Shown here piece by piece: positions 30,736-40,187 of a stretch of DNA of 64,000 nt. The stretch is from Pseudomonas sp. MM213 (GTDB lineage Bacteria; Pseudomonadota; Gammaproteobacteria; Pseudomonadales; Pseudomonadaceae). A program made the translations under genes and the position numbers. The notes beneath the pieces were generated by a model, which had not been told where the DNA came from, made no database searches, and worked only from the letters and a program-made list of their open reading frames with translations. Within the stretch, counting starts at the first letter, position 1. Each line of letters begins with the position of its first letter. The stretch is taken from contig NZ_CP081943.1 in the NCBI RefSeq assembly GCF_020423045.1, forward strand, positions 806,001 to 870,000, written 5' to 3'.

Positions 30736-31959
30736 TTACTTCCCCATCGCCTGTCGGTACTGCCGCGTACGCCGGCCAATGTACAAACGGTCAAGGATCA
30801 GCGCCCAGACTGCCGATACCTCAGGCCGGGGCTTGCGGCCACGGCTCAGGCGCTGGAGCTGGAATTTCACCACAGCCATGCTCGCCAATGCCGCCAACGG
30901 TTTGCGTTTCCAGTGGATCGGCGGCAGTTGCGGATGGCTGTTCCGGCCTTCGCGCCAGTGTTTGACCAACTGCGGTTCGAGGGCCAACGCGGTGCCGATG
31001 CCGGCCATGGCGATGCCGCTGTCGAGCACTTGTTCGACGATCGCCAAACGCCGAATCCCGCCGGTCACCATTACCGGCATACGCGCCACGCTCGCCAATT
31101 CACCGGCCATTTCCAAAAAGTACGCTTCCCGCGCCAGGGTCCGGCCATCGCGTGCCTCGCCCTGCATGGCCGGTGCTTCGTAGCTGCCGCCCGACAACTC
31201 AAGCAAATCGATCGGCTGATCGTTGAGCCACTGGATCACTTGGCGGGCATCGTCGGCGTCGAAGCCACCGCGCTGGAAGTCGGCCGAGTTGAGTTTTACC
31301 GAGACGCAGAATTTCGGTGATACGGCCTGGCGAACGGCGCTGATCACGTCGAGCAACAAGCGTGCGCGATTCTCCAGGGATCCGCCCCAACGGTCGGTGC
31401 GGCGATTGGTCAATGGCGACAGGAACTGGCTGATCAGGTAGCCGTGCGCCGCATGAATCTGCACGCCGGTGAAGCCGGCCTTTTCGGCGAGGGCAGCGCT
31501 GGTGGCGAAGCGCGTGATTACCTCGGCGATATCGCCCTCGGACATCGGTTTGGGTTCGGCAAACATCTTGGAAAATGAACCGAGATCCAGTGCCACCGCC
31601 GAGGGCGCCCACGCTTGCTGGCCGAGGTTGGCCATGGTCTGGCGCCCCGGATGATTGAGCTGCACCCAGAATTGCGCGCCACCGGAGCGGCCAATCGTTG
31701 CCCATTGGCGAAAGCGTTCCATGTCGCGTTCATCTTCCAGCACCACGCCACCGGGGCCGGTCATGGCGCGGCGGTCGATCATCACATTGCCCGTCAGCAA
31801 CAACCCGGCTTCGCCCCCGGCCCAGGCCTGGTACAAGCGAAACAGTGCATCGGACGGCGCCTGCCCGGTGTCGGCAAGGTTCTCTTCCATCGCCGCTTTG
31901 GCAATGCGATTGCCGATTGTCTGGCCGTTGGGCAAATTCAACGCTTGGAAGGGCGACAT
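30736..31959 (-). CDS. NADH:flavin oxidoreductase (old yellow enzyme family)
   Basis: A 407-residue FMN-dependent TIM-barrel oxidoreductase. Family marks include NRIAKAAMEENLAD at the start, FWVQLNHPGRQ, the substrate-binding GVQIHAAHGYLISQFLSP with its HxxH pair, TDRWGGSLENRARLLLD, and the FMN-phosphate segment VMVTGGIRR. A hydrophobic or basic C-terminal extension (residues 350-407) is longer than in minimal family members. Likely substrates are electrophilic enones or similar compounds. The upstream promoter has a MerR-type 19-bp spacer (31987-32017), so induction by a MerR-family regulator is expected. SD GAGGAG precedes the ATG at 31959. Confidence 0.88.
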   Translation of the reverse strand: MSPFQALNLPNGQTIGNRIAKAAMEENLADTGQAPSDALFRLYQAWAGGEAGLLLTGNVMIDRRAMTGPGGVVLEDERDMERFRQWATIGRSGGAQFWVQLNHPGRQTMANLGQQAWAPSAVALDLGSFSKMFAEPKPMSEGDIAEVITRFATSAALAEKAGFTGVQIHAAHGYLISQFLSPLTNRRTDRWGGSLENRARLLLDVISAVRQAVSPKFCVSVKLNSADFQRGGFDADDARQVIQWLNDQPIDLLELSGGSYEAPAMQGEARDGRTLAREAYFLEMAGELASVARMPVMVTGGIRRLAIVEQVLDSGIAMAGIGTALALEPQLVKHWREGRNSHPQLPPIHWKRKPLAALASMAVVKFQLQRLSRGRKPRPEVSAVWALILDRLYIGRRTRQYRQAMGK

Positions 31960-31986
31960 GCTTGACTCCTCATCAGTGGAGAACAG

Positions 31987-32017
31987 AGGCTAAGCTTAAA
32001 GCTCACTTTAATGTCAA
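31987..32017 (-). promoter_or_regulatory. MerR-type promoter/operator of the flavin oxidoreductase gene
   Basis: On the minus strand: -35 TTGACA (32012-32017), a 19-bp spacer containing the dyad TTAAAGTGAGCTTTAA, then -10 TAGCCT (31987-31992). The over-long spacer with a central dyad is the hallmark of MerR-activated promoters. Confidence 0.75.
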
Positions 32018-32036
32018 GCAGGAAAACGAGACCGGG

Positions 32037-32084
32037 ATGGAAATTGGTGAATTGGCTCTGGCGCCCTTCAAGCCTTCGCGCTGA
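32037..32084 (+). pseudogene. 5' remnant of a MerR-family regulator gene
   Basis: ATG at 32037 begins MEIGELA, the usual N-terminus of MerR-family regulators, and is divergent from the MerR-type promoter. After seven codons the similarity stops (LAPFKPSR, stop at 32084) and the sequence overlaps the 3' end of the convergent MFS gene. The rest of the gene (about 120 codons) is absent, consistent with a deletion that joined the first codons to the MFS tail. The alternative, chance resemblance, is weakened by the adjacent operator. Confidence 0.6.
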
Positions 32085-33609
32085 TGGCGGCAGCCGATGG
32101 GGCGGGAATCGGATTGCGCATCAGCGTGCCCACCACCAACGCCCCCAGCAATGCGAGTAATCCGGCGACCAACAACAAGAGACTGAAGCCGCCGACGAAC
32201 GCCTGTCGAGCCAACGGTTCGACCACGCCGCGCGCGGCTTCCGGCAACAGGTCCAGCGCTGCCGGCATGTCACCGGCCACCACCCGCGACGCGATGCCTT
32301 GGGTCTGGGCGAGCCATTGCGCGCCTTGTGCCGACAAGTCTGCGCGCAACAACTGTTCGGCATGGCTGGACAGCAACGCGCCGTACACGCCGATGGCCAG
32401 CACGATCGCACTGAAACGCATGGTGGTGCTCATGCCCGAGGCCATCCCGGTGCGTTCCCTGGGCACGCAGGCCATGATGTTTTTCTGCGTGTCGCCATTG
32501 AGCAGCCCGGCCCCCGCGCCGGTGACGGCAATCGCCAGGGCAAAAGGCAGGTAACCGCCGCTGCTGACCGCCCAGGCACTGAGCAGATTGCCGCTGCCGA
32601 CCAGGGTCAAACCGGTCGCCATCAACGTGGCCGGGGCAAACCGACTGGCCAGACGCACGCCGATACGCGGGCAAATCAACATGGTCAGGGCAAACGGCAA
32701 CATGCCCAACCCTGAGGCGATGGCCGAGAAACCTAGGCCGTTTTGCAGATAAAACGGCAGCAACGTCATCATCACCTGCGCGCAACCGGCGTAGGCAAAC
32801 ATCCCCAGCAGCGCGCCGATGAAGCGTGGATGTTTGAACAATTGCAGGTCGACCATCGGCCGCCGCTGCATCCGCTCGATCACGACGAACAAACCCAGTA
32901 ACAGCGCACCGCCGATCAGTCGGGCGTAAGTGATCGGGTTGTTCCAGCCGATCCGGTTGGCCTCGATCAGGCCCCAGATCAGGCACAGCAAACTGCCACT
33001 GAACGCCAGGCTGCCCCACGGATCGAGGCGCGCGGATTGAGGGTCGCGGGATTCCGGCACCGCACGCCAGACCATGACCATCAGGAACAGGCCCACCGGT
33101 AAATTGAGGTAGAAGATCCAGCGCCAGCCAATGAACTCAGTGATCAAACCGCCGACGGTCGGCGCGGCGGTCATCGCCACGCCCATGCACGCGCCCCAGA
33201 ACGCCCAGGCTTTGGCTCGTTCCACTTCATCGTGAAACGTATGGCCGATAGAGGCCAGGGCCGAGGTTAGCAGCAACGCCGCGCCGACCCCCTTGATCGC
33301 CCGTGCGATGTCGAGGAACAACGCGTTGGGCGCAGCACCGCAACCGATGGACGCCAGAATGAAAATGCCCAGGCCACAGAGCAGGGTTTTCTGCCGGCCG
33401 AAGCGGTCGGCGATGCTGCCCGCCGGCAGCAACAGGGCGGCGAAGGCGAGCATGTAAGCGCTGACCACCCATTCGATGTCGGCAAAATTGGCACCCAGGT
33501 CCCGGGCGATCGTCGGCAGGGTGACGGCGACGATGTTGGTATCGAGGACGATCAACGAACACACGCCAGAGGCGGTCAGCAATGTGAGGCGCGGATTGAC
33601 GCGGCTCAT
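32068..33609 (-). CDS. MFS transporter of the DHA2 (14-TMS, EmrB/QacA) type
   Basis: A 513-residue exporter with fourteen predicted membrane segments. The family motifs LDTNIVAVTLPTIARDLG (motif D-like) and GSIADRFGRQKTLLCG (motif A) are near the N-terminus, and a GVGAALLLTSALASIG segment follows. Such proteins export drugs, dyes or metabolites by proton antiport. It is divergent from a LysR regulator 165 bp away, which probably controls it. Its stop codon overlaps the MerR remnant, so the 3' flank is rearranged. ATG at 33609; substrate unknown. Confidence 0.88.
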   Translation of the reverse strand: MSRVNPRLTLLTASGVCSLIVLDTNIVAVTLPTIARDLGANFADIEWVVSAYMLAFAALLLPAGSIADRFGRQKTLLCGLGIFILASIGCGAAPNALFLDIARAIKGVGAALLLTSALASIGHTFHDEVERAKAWAFWGACMGVAMTAAPTVGGLITEFIGWRWIFYLNLPVGLFLMVMVWRAVPESRDPQSARLDPWGSLAFSGSLLCLIWGLIEANRIGWNNPITYARLIGGALLLGLFVVIERMQRRPMVDLQLFKHPRFIGALLGMFAYAGCAQVMMTLLPFYLQNGLGFSAIASGLGMLPFALTMLICPRIGVRLASRFAPATLMATGLTLVGSGNLLSAWAVSSGGYLPFALAIAVTGAGAGLLNGDTQKNIMACVPRERTGMASGMSTTMRFSAIVLAIGVYGALLSSHAEQLLRADLSAQGAQWLAQTQGIASRVVAGDMPAALDLLPEAARGVVEPLARQAFVGGFSLLLLVAGLLALLGALVVGTLMRNPIPAPSAAAISAKA

Positions 33610-33774
33610 GAGCGGATTGCCTTTTGCACAAGGCTGCTTTCTGTAACGGCGAAAAGGGGTTTGACGTACATGCTGTGGGCTCTCTACTGTGATTGCCGAA
33701 TGAGCTTATCGCGACCGCTTGCCGGCTTCGTTAGCCGAAAACCGGCACTTCATTACCTTTGAGCTAATGCGCCC

Positions 33775-34641
33775 ATGGACATACGGCATTTCCGCTACTT
33801 TCTGGCCGTTGCCCGGCAAGGCAACTTCACGCGTGCTGCCGAACAACTCGGTATCGCACCGCCGACCCTGACTCGACAGATCCAGGACATGGAAAACGAA
33901 CTCGGCACGCGACTGTTCGTGCGCCAGACCCGTGAAGTCAGCCTGACCGAAGCCGGCGCCGCACTGCTGATCGAAGCCGAGGCGACGGTGCGGCAATTCG
34001 AGTACGCCCAACGCAACGCCCAGCGCGCCGGGCGAGGGGATATCGGTCATATCGAGTTGGGTTACGTGGCCTCTGCGGTGTACTCGGGCCTGCTGCAAAA
34101 GCAGGTGCAGGCGTTCAGCCGCGAATGCCCGGACGTCAGCCTCAACGTGCGCGAAAGCCCGATGGCGAGCTTGCCGGCGATGGTCCTCGAAGGCCGGTTC
34201 GATATCGGTTATGTGCGTTCACCCATGACGTTGCCCGAGGGGCTGGAAGCCATTCGCCTCGACGCGGAAGGTTTTGTGCTGGCGCTGTCGAGCGAGTCGT
34301 GGCTGTGCCGTTTGACCGAGATCGGCCCGGAGCATTTGCAGGGCGAGACGTTCATCCTGCCGGAGCAGATCAGCGGCACCTTGCAAGTCGCCGCCGAGGG
34401 CGGGTTTGCGCCGAAACTCGGGGCGCAACCCGGCGGGCTGGTGGCGGTGCTGGCGCTGGTGTCGCTGGGGCAGGGCGTGGCGGTGGTGCCGGAGTCGGTG
34501 GTCGGGCACGTCGGGTTGCCCGGTGTGGTTTACCGGTCGATCAAAGGGTGTGAGGCGAGCTCGTGGTTGTCGTTGGTTTATCGGCGGTTTGAGAAGTCAG
34601 CTGCGGTGGTGCGGTATATCGAGCGGGTGAAAAACCGTTAA
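33775..34641 (+). CDS. LysR-family transcriptional regulator
   Basis: A 288-residue regulator with the N-terminal winged helix-turn-helix (RHFRYFLAVARQGNFTRAAEQLGIAPPTLTRQIQDMENELGTRLF split over residues 4-48) and a periplasmic-binding-like effector domain from about residue 90 (IELGYVASAVYSGLL). It is divergent from the MFS exporter gene, the typical arrangement for a regulator and its target. The 165-bp shared promoter region has no binding site that I could assign. The effector is unknown. Confidence 0.9.
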   Translation: MDIRHFRYFLAVARQGNFTRAAEQLGIAPPTLTRQIQDMENELGTRLFVRQTREVSLTEAGAALLIEAEATVRQFEYAQRNAQRAGRGDIGHIELGYVASAVYSGLLQKQVQAFSRECPDVSLNVRESPMASLPAMVLEGRFDIGYVRSPMTLPEGLEAIRLDAEGFVLALSSESWLCRLTEIGPEHLQGETFILPEQISGTLQVAAEGGFAPKLGAQPGGLVAVLALVSLGQGVAVVPESVVGHVGLPGVVYRSIKGCEASSWLSLVYRRFEKSAAVVRYIERVKNR

Positions 34642-34922
34642 AAGATCGCAGCCTTCTACAGATTTTGTAATGATTTCTGGCTGTAGGAAAAGTCGCTTTC
34701 ACCTGTACGCTCCAAGGCCTTTTTCCTTTCAGGACTTGCATGAACACCCTCTCGGAGCCCCCCAGTTATCCTTCCCTTCAGCGCCATCGTGCGCGCCTGA
34801 TACACGCGAAACACCCGGTCTTTCGCCTTCCGAACACCCTTGTCATTGCAGCTCCACGGCCTCTGCGCCGCGCCTTGCCGTGCCCGGCATTCTGAATTCA
34901 CTGAAGAGATCGAGACGTTTTT

Positions 34923-36482
34923 ATGGAATGGATAGCTGACCCCACCGCGTGGCTGGGCCTGTTGACGTTGATCGTGCTGGAGCTGGTGCTCGGCATCGAC
35001 AACCTAGTGTTTATCGCGATCCTGGCGGACAAACTGCCGCCCGAGCAGCGTGACCGTGCGCGAATCATCGGTTTGTCCCTGGCCTTGCTGATGCGCCTGG
35101 GCCTGCTGGCGAGTATTTCCTGGCTGGTGACCCTGACCCAGCCGCTGTTCGAGGTGTTCGAGCACAGTTTCTCCGGCCGTGACCTGATCATGTTGTTCGG
35201 TGGTGTGTTCCTGTTGTTCAAGGCGACGATGGAATTGCACGAGCGACTTGAAGGCCATGTCGGCCAGCGCTCGTCCAACACGGCTTACGCGCTGTTCTGG
35301 CCGATCGTCGCGCAGATCGTGGTGCTCGACGCGGTGTTCTCCCTCGACGCGGTGATTACCGCCGTGGGCATGGTCGATGAGCTGGCGGTCATGATGATCG
35401 CGGTGATCATCTCCATCGGTCTGATGATTGTCGCCAGCAAGCCGCTGACCCGTTTCGTCAACGCACACCCGACGGTGATCATGCTGTGCCTGGGCTTCCT
35501 GATGATGATCGGCTTCGCGCTGACCGCTGAAGGCCTGGGCTTCCATATTCCGAAGGGCTACCTGTACGCGGCCATTGGTTTCTCGATCCTGATCGAGCTG
35601 TTCAACCAGATCGCCCGGGCGCGCCGCAAAAAGTCCATGCAGGGCCTGCGACCGATGCGCGAGCGCACGGCTCACGCGGTCTTGCGTTTGCTGGGTGGTC
35701 GCAAACTGGCGGTGGAAGAGGTCGGCGAAGAGATTGCCGACATGCTCGACAACGGCGAGGCGCCGAGCGAAGAGCTGTTCGACCGTCGCGAGCGGGTGAT
35801 GATCAGCGGCGTGCTGCAACTGGCCGAGCGCCCGATTCGCACGTTGATGACGGTCCGCGCCGACGTCGATCACATCGACCTGTCCGACGACGCAGAAGCC
35901 ATTCGTACACGGCTGATGCATTCGTCCTACTCGCGCCTGCCGTTGATACGCGACGGTGCGGTGGATGAGCCGCTGGGCTTCGTGCACAAGAAGGAATTGC
36001 TCAAGGAATACCTGGCCGGCAACGAGCCGGACCTTGAACATCTGGCGCGCAAGACCATCAACCTGCTGGACAGTTATTCGATCCTCAATGCCCTGGAACA
36101 GATGCGCCAGGCCTCGACGCACATCGCCTTTGTGGTCAATGAGTTCGGTGACTTCGTTGGCGTGCTGACCATGACCGACATTCTTGAATCGATTGCCGGT
36201 GAGTTGCCCGACGCCAGCGAAATCGAGGGGCCGGACGTGGTGGAAGAGCCGGGCGGGTTCAGGGTCAATGGTGCGTTGAACCTGATGCGGGTTCGCCAGC
36301 GGACCGGGTTCGCCGTAGAACCGACCGAGGACTATCAGACCTTGGCGGGGCTGGTGATGAGCATGCTGGATCGACTGCCGATGATTGGCGACAGCCATGA
36401 GTGGGAAGGCTGGCGCATGACGGTGATGGCGGTTGAAGAGCGGCGGGTGACGCGGGTGTTTCTGACGCGGATCGGCGGGTGA
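34923..36482 (+). CDS. TerC family membrane protein with CBS and CorC domains
   Basis: A 519-residue protein. Residues 1-240 form a TerC domain with seven or so helices, starting [24 protein letters not shown] split by the conserved acidic ELVLGIDN motif, with a second acidic motif in [22 protein letters not shown] pair follows ([16 protein letters not shown] to [14 protein letters not shown]), then a CorC/HlyC domain at the C-terminus. This YoaE/YegH-like arrangement is linked to metal (manganese/magnesium or tellurite) homeostasis. The 281-bp leader upstream is C-rich and has no match to the yybP-ykoY riboswitch that I can see. Confidence 0.9.
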   Translation: MEWIADPTAWLGLLTLIVLELVLGIDNLVFIAILADKLPPEQRDRARIIGLSLALLMRLGLLASISWLVTLTQPLFEVFEHSFSGRDLIMLFGGVFLLFKATMELHERLEGHVGQRSSNTAYALFWPIVAQIVVLDAVFSLDAVITAVGMVDELAVMMIAVIISIGLMIVASKPLTRFVNAHPTVIMLCLGFLMMIGFALTAEGLGFHIPKGYLYAAIGFSILIELFNQIARARRKKSMQGLRPMRERTAHAVLRLLGGRKLAVEEVGEEIADMLDNGEAPSEELFDRRERVMISGVLQLAERPIRTLMTVRADVDHIDLSDDAEAIRTRLMHSSYSRLPLIRDGAVDEPLGFVHKKELLKEYLAGNEPDLEHLARKTINLLDSYSILNALEQMRQASTHIAFVVNEFGDFVGVLTMTDILESIAGELPDASEIEGPDVVEEPGGFRVNGALNLMRVRQRTGFAVEPTEDYQTLAGLVMSMLDRLPMIGDSHEWEGWRMTVMAVEERRVTRVFLTRIGG

Positions 36483-36496
36483 TTATTCGTTGAGTT

Positions 36497-36524
36497 TGAG
36501 GGCCTCATCGCGGTGAGGCCCTCA
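36497..36524. terminator. Hairpin between convergent terC-like and kefC-like genes
   Basis: Perfect 11-bp stem TGAGGGCCTCA/TGAGGCCCTCA (36497-36507 with 36514-36524) with loop TCGCGG. T-tracts are weak on both sides, so terminator function is likely but not certain. Confidence 0.6.
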
Positions 36525-36532
36525 CATTCACC

Positions 36533-38341
36533 TCAACCCTTCGCGGATTGCTCTTCCAGCTGATCCGACTCAAACAGCTTCGCCAGTTCCGCCCTGGCCT
36601 CCTGCGCGGTCTGCAACACCTTCGCCGCATCGTCATACACCGCATGCTGCGCTTCCAGCACTTGCTCGTCGTGATGCTGGAAACGCTTGATCCGCGCATC
36701 GGCCTGCGCCTGGGTCAGGCCCAATCCCACCAGCGTGCGCCGGCTCATTTCCAGGCTCGAATAATAGGTTTCCCGAATCGCCTCGGCCCCCAGGTCCACC
36801 AACCGGTGTACATGCTGACGGTTACGGGCGCGGGCGATGATCTTGATGTGCGGGTACAGCCGGTGCACCACCTCGGCGGTCTTGATGTTGGTGTCCGGGT
36901 CATCGGTGGCGATGATGAAATATTCCGCGTGCTCGATCTTGGCCGCGCTGAGGATTTCCGGGCGCATCGGGTCGCCGTAGAACACCGGCACGCCGCCAAA
37001 GCTGCGCGACAGTTCGATGGTTTCCACCGAGGTGTCGAGGGCGACGAACTTGATGTTCTGCGCGCGCAGGATACGGGCGACGATCTGCCCCATCCGGCCC
37101 ATGCCGGCAATCACCACACGCGGCTCGTCGGTGTCGATCTCGCGGAATTTCTCCGGCACCACCACCGGCTGTACCTTGGGGCTGACCAGTCGCGCGCAGA
37201 TCAGCAACAACAACGGCGTCACCGCCATGGACAGGGTGATGGTCAGCACCAGCAGATCGTACAGGCGCGGTTCGAACAAACCCTGGTCGCGACCGATCTT
37301 GAACACCACAAACGCAAACTCACCGCCCGCCGCCAGTACGATACCGAGACGAATCGCACTGACCTTGCCCAAACCGCCAGCCAGCCGCCCCACGACAAAC
37401 AGCAGCGGCAGCTTGATGGCGATCAGCAGCAGGGTCAGGCCCAGCACCGTGATCGGCGCGCTGAGCAGCAGGCTGAGATTCGCGCCCATGCCGACGCTGA
37501 TGAAAAACAGCCCCAGCAGCAGGCCTTTGAACGGTTCGATCTGCGCTTCCAGTTCGTGGCGGTATTCGGAATCCGCCAGCAGCAAACCGGCGAGGAACGC
37601 GCCCAGTGCCATCGATACGCCGACCAGATCCATCAGCCACGCCGTGCCGATCACCACCAGCAACGCGGTGGCGGTGGAAACCTCCGGCAGACCGGTGCGG
37701 GCGACCACACGGAACACCGGCCGCAGCAGATACCGTCCGCCGATCACCACCACGGCGATGCTGCCCAAAACGCGCAAGCCGTGGTTCAAATCCTCGGTCG
37801 CGGTGGTGGTGTGATCACCGCCCGCCAGCAACGGCACCATGGCGATCAGCGGGATCGCTGCGATGTCCTGGAACAGCAGAATCGCGAATGCCAGACGCCC
37901 ATGGGGGCTGGTCAATTCCTTGCGTTCGGCCAGGCTTTGCAGGCCGAAGGCCGTGGAGGACAGTGCCAGGCCCAGCCCCAGCACAATCGCGCTGTTCAAC
38001 GGCTGGCCAAACACGAACAGCGCCACCACGCCAATCACCGATCCGGTCAGCAGCACCTGCGCCAGACCGACGCCAAACACCGATTTGCGCATCACCCACA
38101 AGCGTCGCGGCGACAGCTCCAGGCCGATGATAAACAGCAGCAACACCACGCCGAGTTCGGAAATATGACTGACGCTTTGCGGGTTGCCGATCAGCCCCAG
38201 TACCGACGGCCCGATGATCACCCCGGCAAACAGATAACCCAGCACCGCCCCGAGTTGCAGGCGCTTGGCTAAAGGAACGGTGAGCACCGCCGCGAACAGG
38301 AACACGACAGCGGCTTGCAACAGGTTGCCTTCATGGGGCAT
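36533..38341 (-). CDS. CPA2-family monovalent cation:proton antiporter (KefC-like) with TrkA-N domain
   Basis: A 602-residue protein. Residues 1-380 form an Na+/H+ exchanger domain of 12-13 helices (AAVVFLFAAVLTVPLAKRL, LGVVLLLFIIGLELSPRRL), then a cytoplasmic TrkA-N/RCK domain from about 395 with the nucleotide-binding motif VVIAGMGRMGQIVARIL and the acidic end of beta-2 in FVALD. It resembles glutathione-gated K+ efflux proteins KefB/KefC, but the ligand and ion cannot be fixed from the sequence. A coiled, charged tail (EAQHAVYDDAAKVLQTAQEA) follows. ATG at 38341. Confidence 0.9.
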   Translation of the reverse strand: MPHEGNLLQAAVVFLFAAVLTVPLAKRLQLGAVLGYLFAGVIIGPSVLGLIGNPQSVSHISELGVVLLLFIIGLELSPRRLWVMRKSVFGVGLAQVLLTGSVIGVVALFVFGQPLNSAIVLGLGLALSSTAFGLQSLAERKELTSPHGRLAFAILLFQDIAAIPLIAMVPLLAGGDHTTTATEDLNHGLRVLGSIAVVVIGGRYLLRPVFRVVARTGLPEVSTATALLVVIGTAWLMDLVGVSMALGAFLAGLLLADSEYRHELEAQIEPFKGLLLGLFFISVGMGANLSLLLSAPITVLGLTLLLIAIKLPLLFVVGRLAGGLGKVSAIRLGIVLAAGGEFAFVVFKIGRDQGLFEPRLYDLLVLTITLSMAVTPLLLLICARLVSPKVQPVVVPEKFREIDTDEPRVVIAGMGRMGQIVARILRAQNIKFVALDTSVETIELSRSFGGVPVFYGDPMRPEILSAAKIEHAEYFIIATDDPDTNIKTAEVVHRLYPHIKIIARARNRQHVHRLVDLGAEAIRETYYSSLEMSRRTLVGLGLTQAQADARIKRFQHHDEQVLEAQHAVYDDAAKVLQTAQEARAELAKLFESDQLEEQSAKG

Positions 38342-38478
38342 GGGGAAACTCCAGAACTCGGTACGGCGGGGGGTACAAGGATAAAGGCTGAGACGACGGG
38401 CGCAAGCCAGGCCTGCAATGATTGTATGAATGGCGCGAGTGCAACAATCGGGACTGTTTCAGTGCACTCGAAGTCCGA

Positions 38479-39558
38479 TCAGGTTGATTCGACACGACTG
38501 TGGCTCAACCCCTGCTCACCCAACCGATACTGATTATTCCCGCTGCGCTTGGCTTCATACATCGCCAAGTCTGCAATATGAATCAACCGGTCCATGCTCG
38601 GCGCATGATCGGGGAACACCGCGACGCCCAGGCTGGTGCCGATGTGGCGCTGGTCATTGCCGATGGTCACGGGGGGAGAGAGTTCGACGAAGATTTTCTG
38701 GCAGATGTTGCGGGCTTCGTCTTGCAAACTGCCGCCTTGCGGCAGGCCCTGGAGGATGACCACGAATTCGTCGCCACCGATGCGGGCGACGGTGTCGGTT
38801 GAGCGCAGGATTCGCTTCAGGCGCGTGGCGGTGGTGACGAGTACGCGGTCGCCGGCGGCATGGCCGTAACGGTCGTTGATCGCCTTGAAACCATTGAGGT
38901 CGACGAACACCAGTGCTACTCGGGTGGCGGTGATTCGGGCTTGTTCCAGCGCCTCGGACAAACGCTCTTCAAGCACCAGCCGGTTGGGCAGGCCGGTCAA
39001 CGGGTCGAAATGGGCCAGGTGCTGCAGGTAACTGGCGGAGGCTTTTTCCTCGGTGATGTCGCGGACCACGCCCATCATCTTGATCGTTTCATCGTGGTTG
39101 TTTTTCACCACGTTGCCGGTCTCGCGCAACCAGCGGATGGTGCCGTCGGGCCAGATGACCCGGTATTCCTCGTCATGGTTCTCGCCGGTTTCCAGGCATC
39201 GCAGCTCACCGGCCCGGACCCTGACCCGGTCGTCGGGATGCACGCAGGCGCAAAACAAGGCGTAGGAGGGCGTCACTTCGCCGATCTTGAAGCCGAACAT
39301 GCCGTAAATCGCGTCCGACCAGTAGAGCCGATCGGTGTCGACATCCCAGTCCCAGGTGCCGATTCGGGCGAAATACTGGCTGCGTTTGAAGCGTTCGGCG
39401 TCGCTGTCCTGATGGATGTTTTGTCGTTCGGACAGGTGGGTGATGAGCACGCGATATTCGTCGAGCTGCTTTCGCAGCGAACGCTCGCGACAGATCAGCG
39501 CGATAATCAGGGCAAGCAGCAACGCGCAAATGGCTGCGCCGGTCCAGACATGAATCAT
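38479..39558 (-). CDS. Membrane-anchored PAS-GGDEF diguanylate cyclase
   Basis: A 359-residue signalling protein that should make cyclic di-GMP. One N-terminal transmembrane helix (residues 5-23) is followed by a PAS domain of the PAS_3 type (WDWDVDTDRLYWSDAIYGMFG, ending DGTIRWLRETGNVV with a PAC segment) and a GGDEF domain. The active-site RIGGDEFVVIL is intact and the inhibitory I-site RSTD lies five residues before it, so both activity and product inhibition are expected. No EAL domain. It appears to be a single gene; the PAS ligand is unknown. Confidence 0.92.
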   Translation of the reverse strand: MIHVWTGAAICALLLALIIALICRERSLRKQLDEYRVLITHLSERQNIHQDSDAERFKRSQYFARIGTWDWDVDTDRLYWSDAIYGMFGFKIGEVTPSYALFCACVHPDDRVRVRAGELRCLETGENHDEEYRVIWPDGTIRWLRETGNVVKNNHDETIKMMGVVRDITEEKASASYLQHLAHFDPLTGLPNRLVLEERLSEALEQARITATRVALVFVDLNGFKAINDRYGHAAGDRVLVTTATRLKRILRSTDTVARIGGDEFVVILQGLPQGGSLQDEARNICQKIFVELSPPVTIGNDQRHIGTSLGVAVFPDHAPSMDRLIHIADLAMYEAKRSGNNQYRLGEQGLSHSRVEST

Positions 39559-39721
39559 GCAGAGGTTGCCGTCATGGCGTTTTGATTCCTAGGGTAGGTG
39601 CTGCATATCTTAGTTCACGCCTAGTGACAGAAACAGGCCGTATGGGTTGCCAATCGCGCACGTTTCTGGGAAAACGGCGCCGTTACGTCCAATTGGGCGA
39701 ATGAACAATAGAGTGAACATG

Positions 39722-40060
39722 ATGAATGATGAACTGCAGGTAATCGATCTTGAAGCGGGCGACGGCAAAGCTGCCGTCAAAGGTGCACTGATCACCACCC
39801 AGTATCGTGGCTGGCTGGAAGACGGTAGCGAGTTCGATTCTTCCTACAGCCGGGGCAAACCTTTCCAGTGCGTGATCGGCACCGGACGTGTGATCAAAGG
39901 CTGGGATCAGGGGATCATGGGGATGCAGGTCGGTGGCAAGCGCAAATTGCTGGTGCCGGCGCATCTGGGCTATGGCGAGCGCACGATGGGGGCGATCCCG
40001 CCGAACTCGAACCTGATTTTCGAGATTGAATTGCTGGAAGTTTTGACGCGGGATGATTGA
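39722..40060 (+). CDS. FKBP-type peptidyl-prolyl cis-trans isomerase
   Basis: A 112-residue single-domain FKBP that speeds proline isomerisation during protein folding. Key FKBP residues are visible in YRGWLEDGSEFDSSYSRGKPF, the VIKGWDQGIMGMQVGGKRKLLVP loop and HLGYGERTMGAIPPNSNLIFEIELL. There is no signal peptide, so it is cytoplasmic. ATG at 39722 gives the usual N-terminus MNDELQVIDLEAGDG; ATGs at 39719 and 39701 are also in frame, with AGAG just before 39719. Confidence 0.92.
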   Translation: MNDELQVIDLEAGDGKAAVKGALITTQYRGWLEDGSEFDSSYSRGKPFQCVIGTGRVIKGWDQGIMGMQVGGKRKLLVPAHLGYGERTMGAIPPNSNLIFEIELLEVLTRDD

Positions 40061-40095
40061 TTGGCGCGTCAGGGGGAGGTGTGTTGTTTGTCATG

Positions 40096-40148
40096 CCGCC
40101 ATCGCCGGCAAGTACGCAATCCCTGTAGGAGCCGGCTTGCTGGCGATG
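40096..40148. repeat. Degenerate REP element
   Basis: One full copy (CCTGTAGGAGCCGGCTTGCT, 40121-40148) with a truncated inverted partner (GCCATCGCCGGCAAG, 40096-40111). Confidence 0.75.
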
Positions 40149-40187
40149 AACGATAACGCGGTCGATCAGGCGTTCGGCGAATTGGGG

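Noticed and set aside
34670..34939. An 89-codon frame in the terC leader
   Set aside because: No recognisable fold, poor start context, and it overlaps the terC start. The 281-bp leader was also checked for a yybP-ykoY riboswitch, without convincing blocks.
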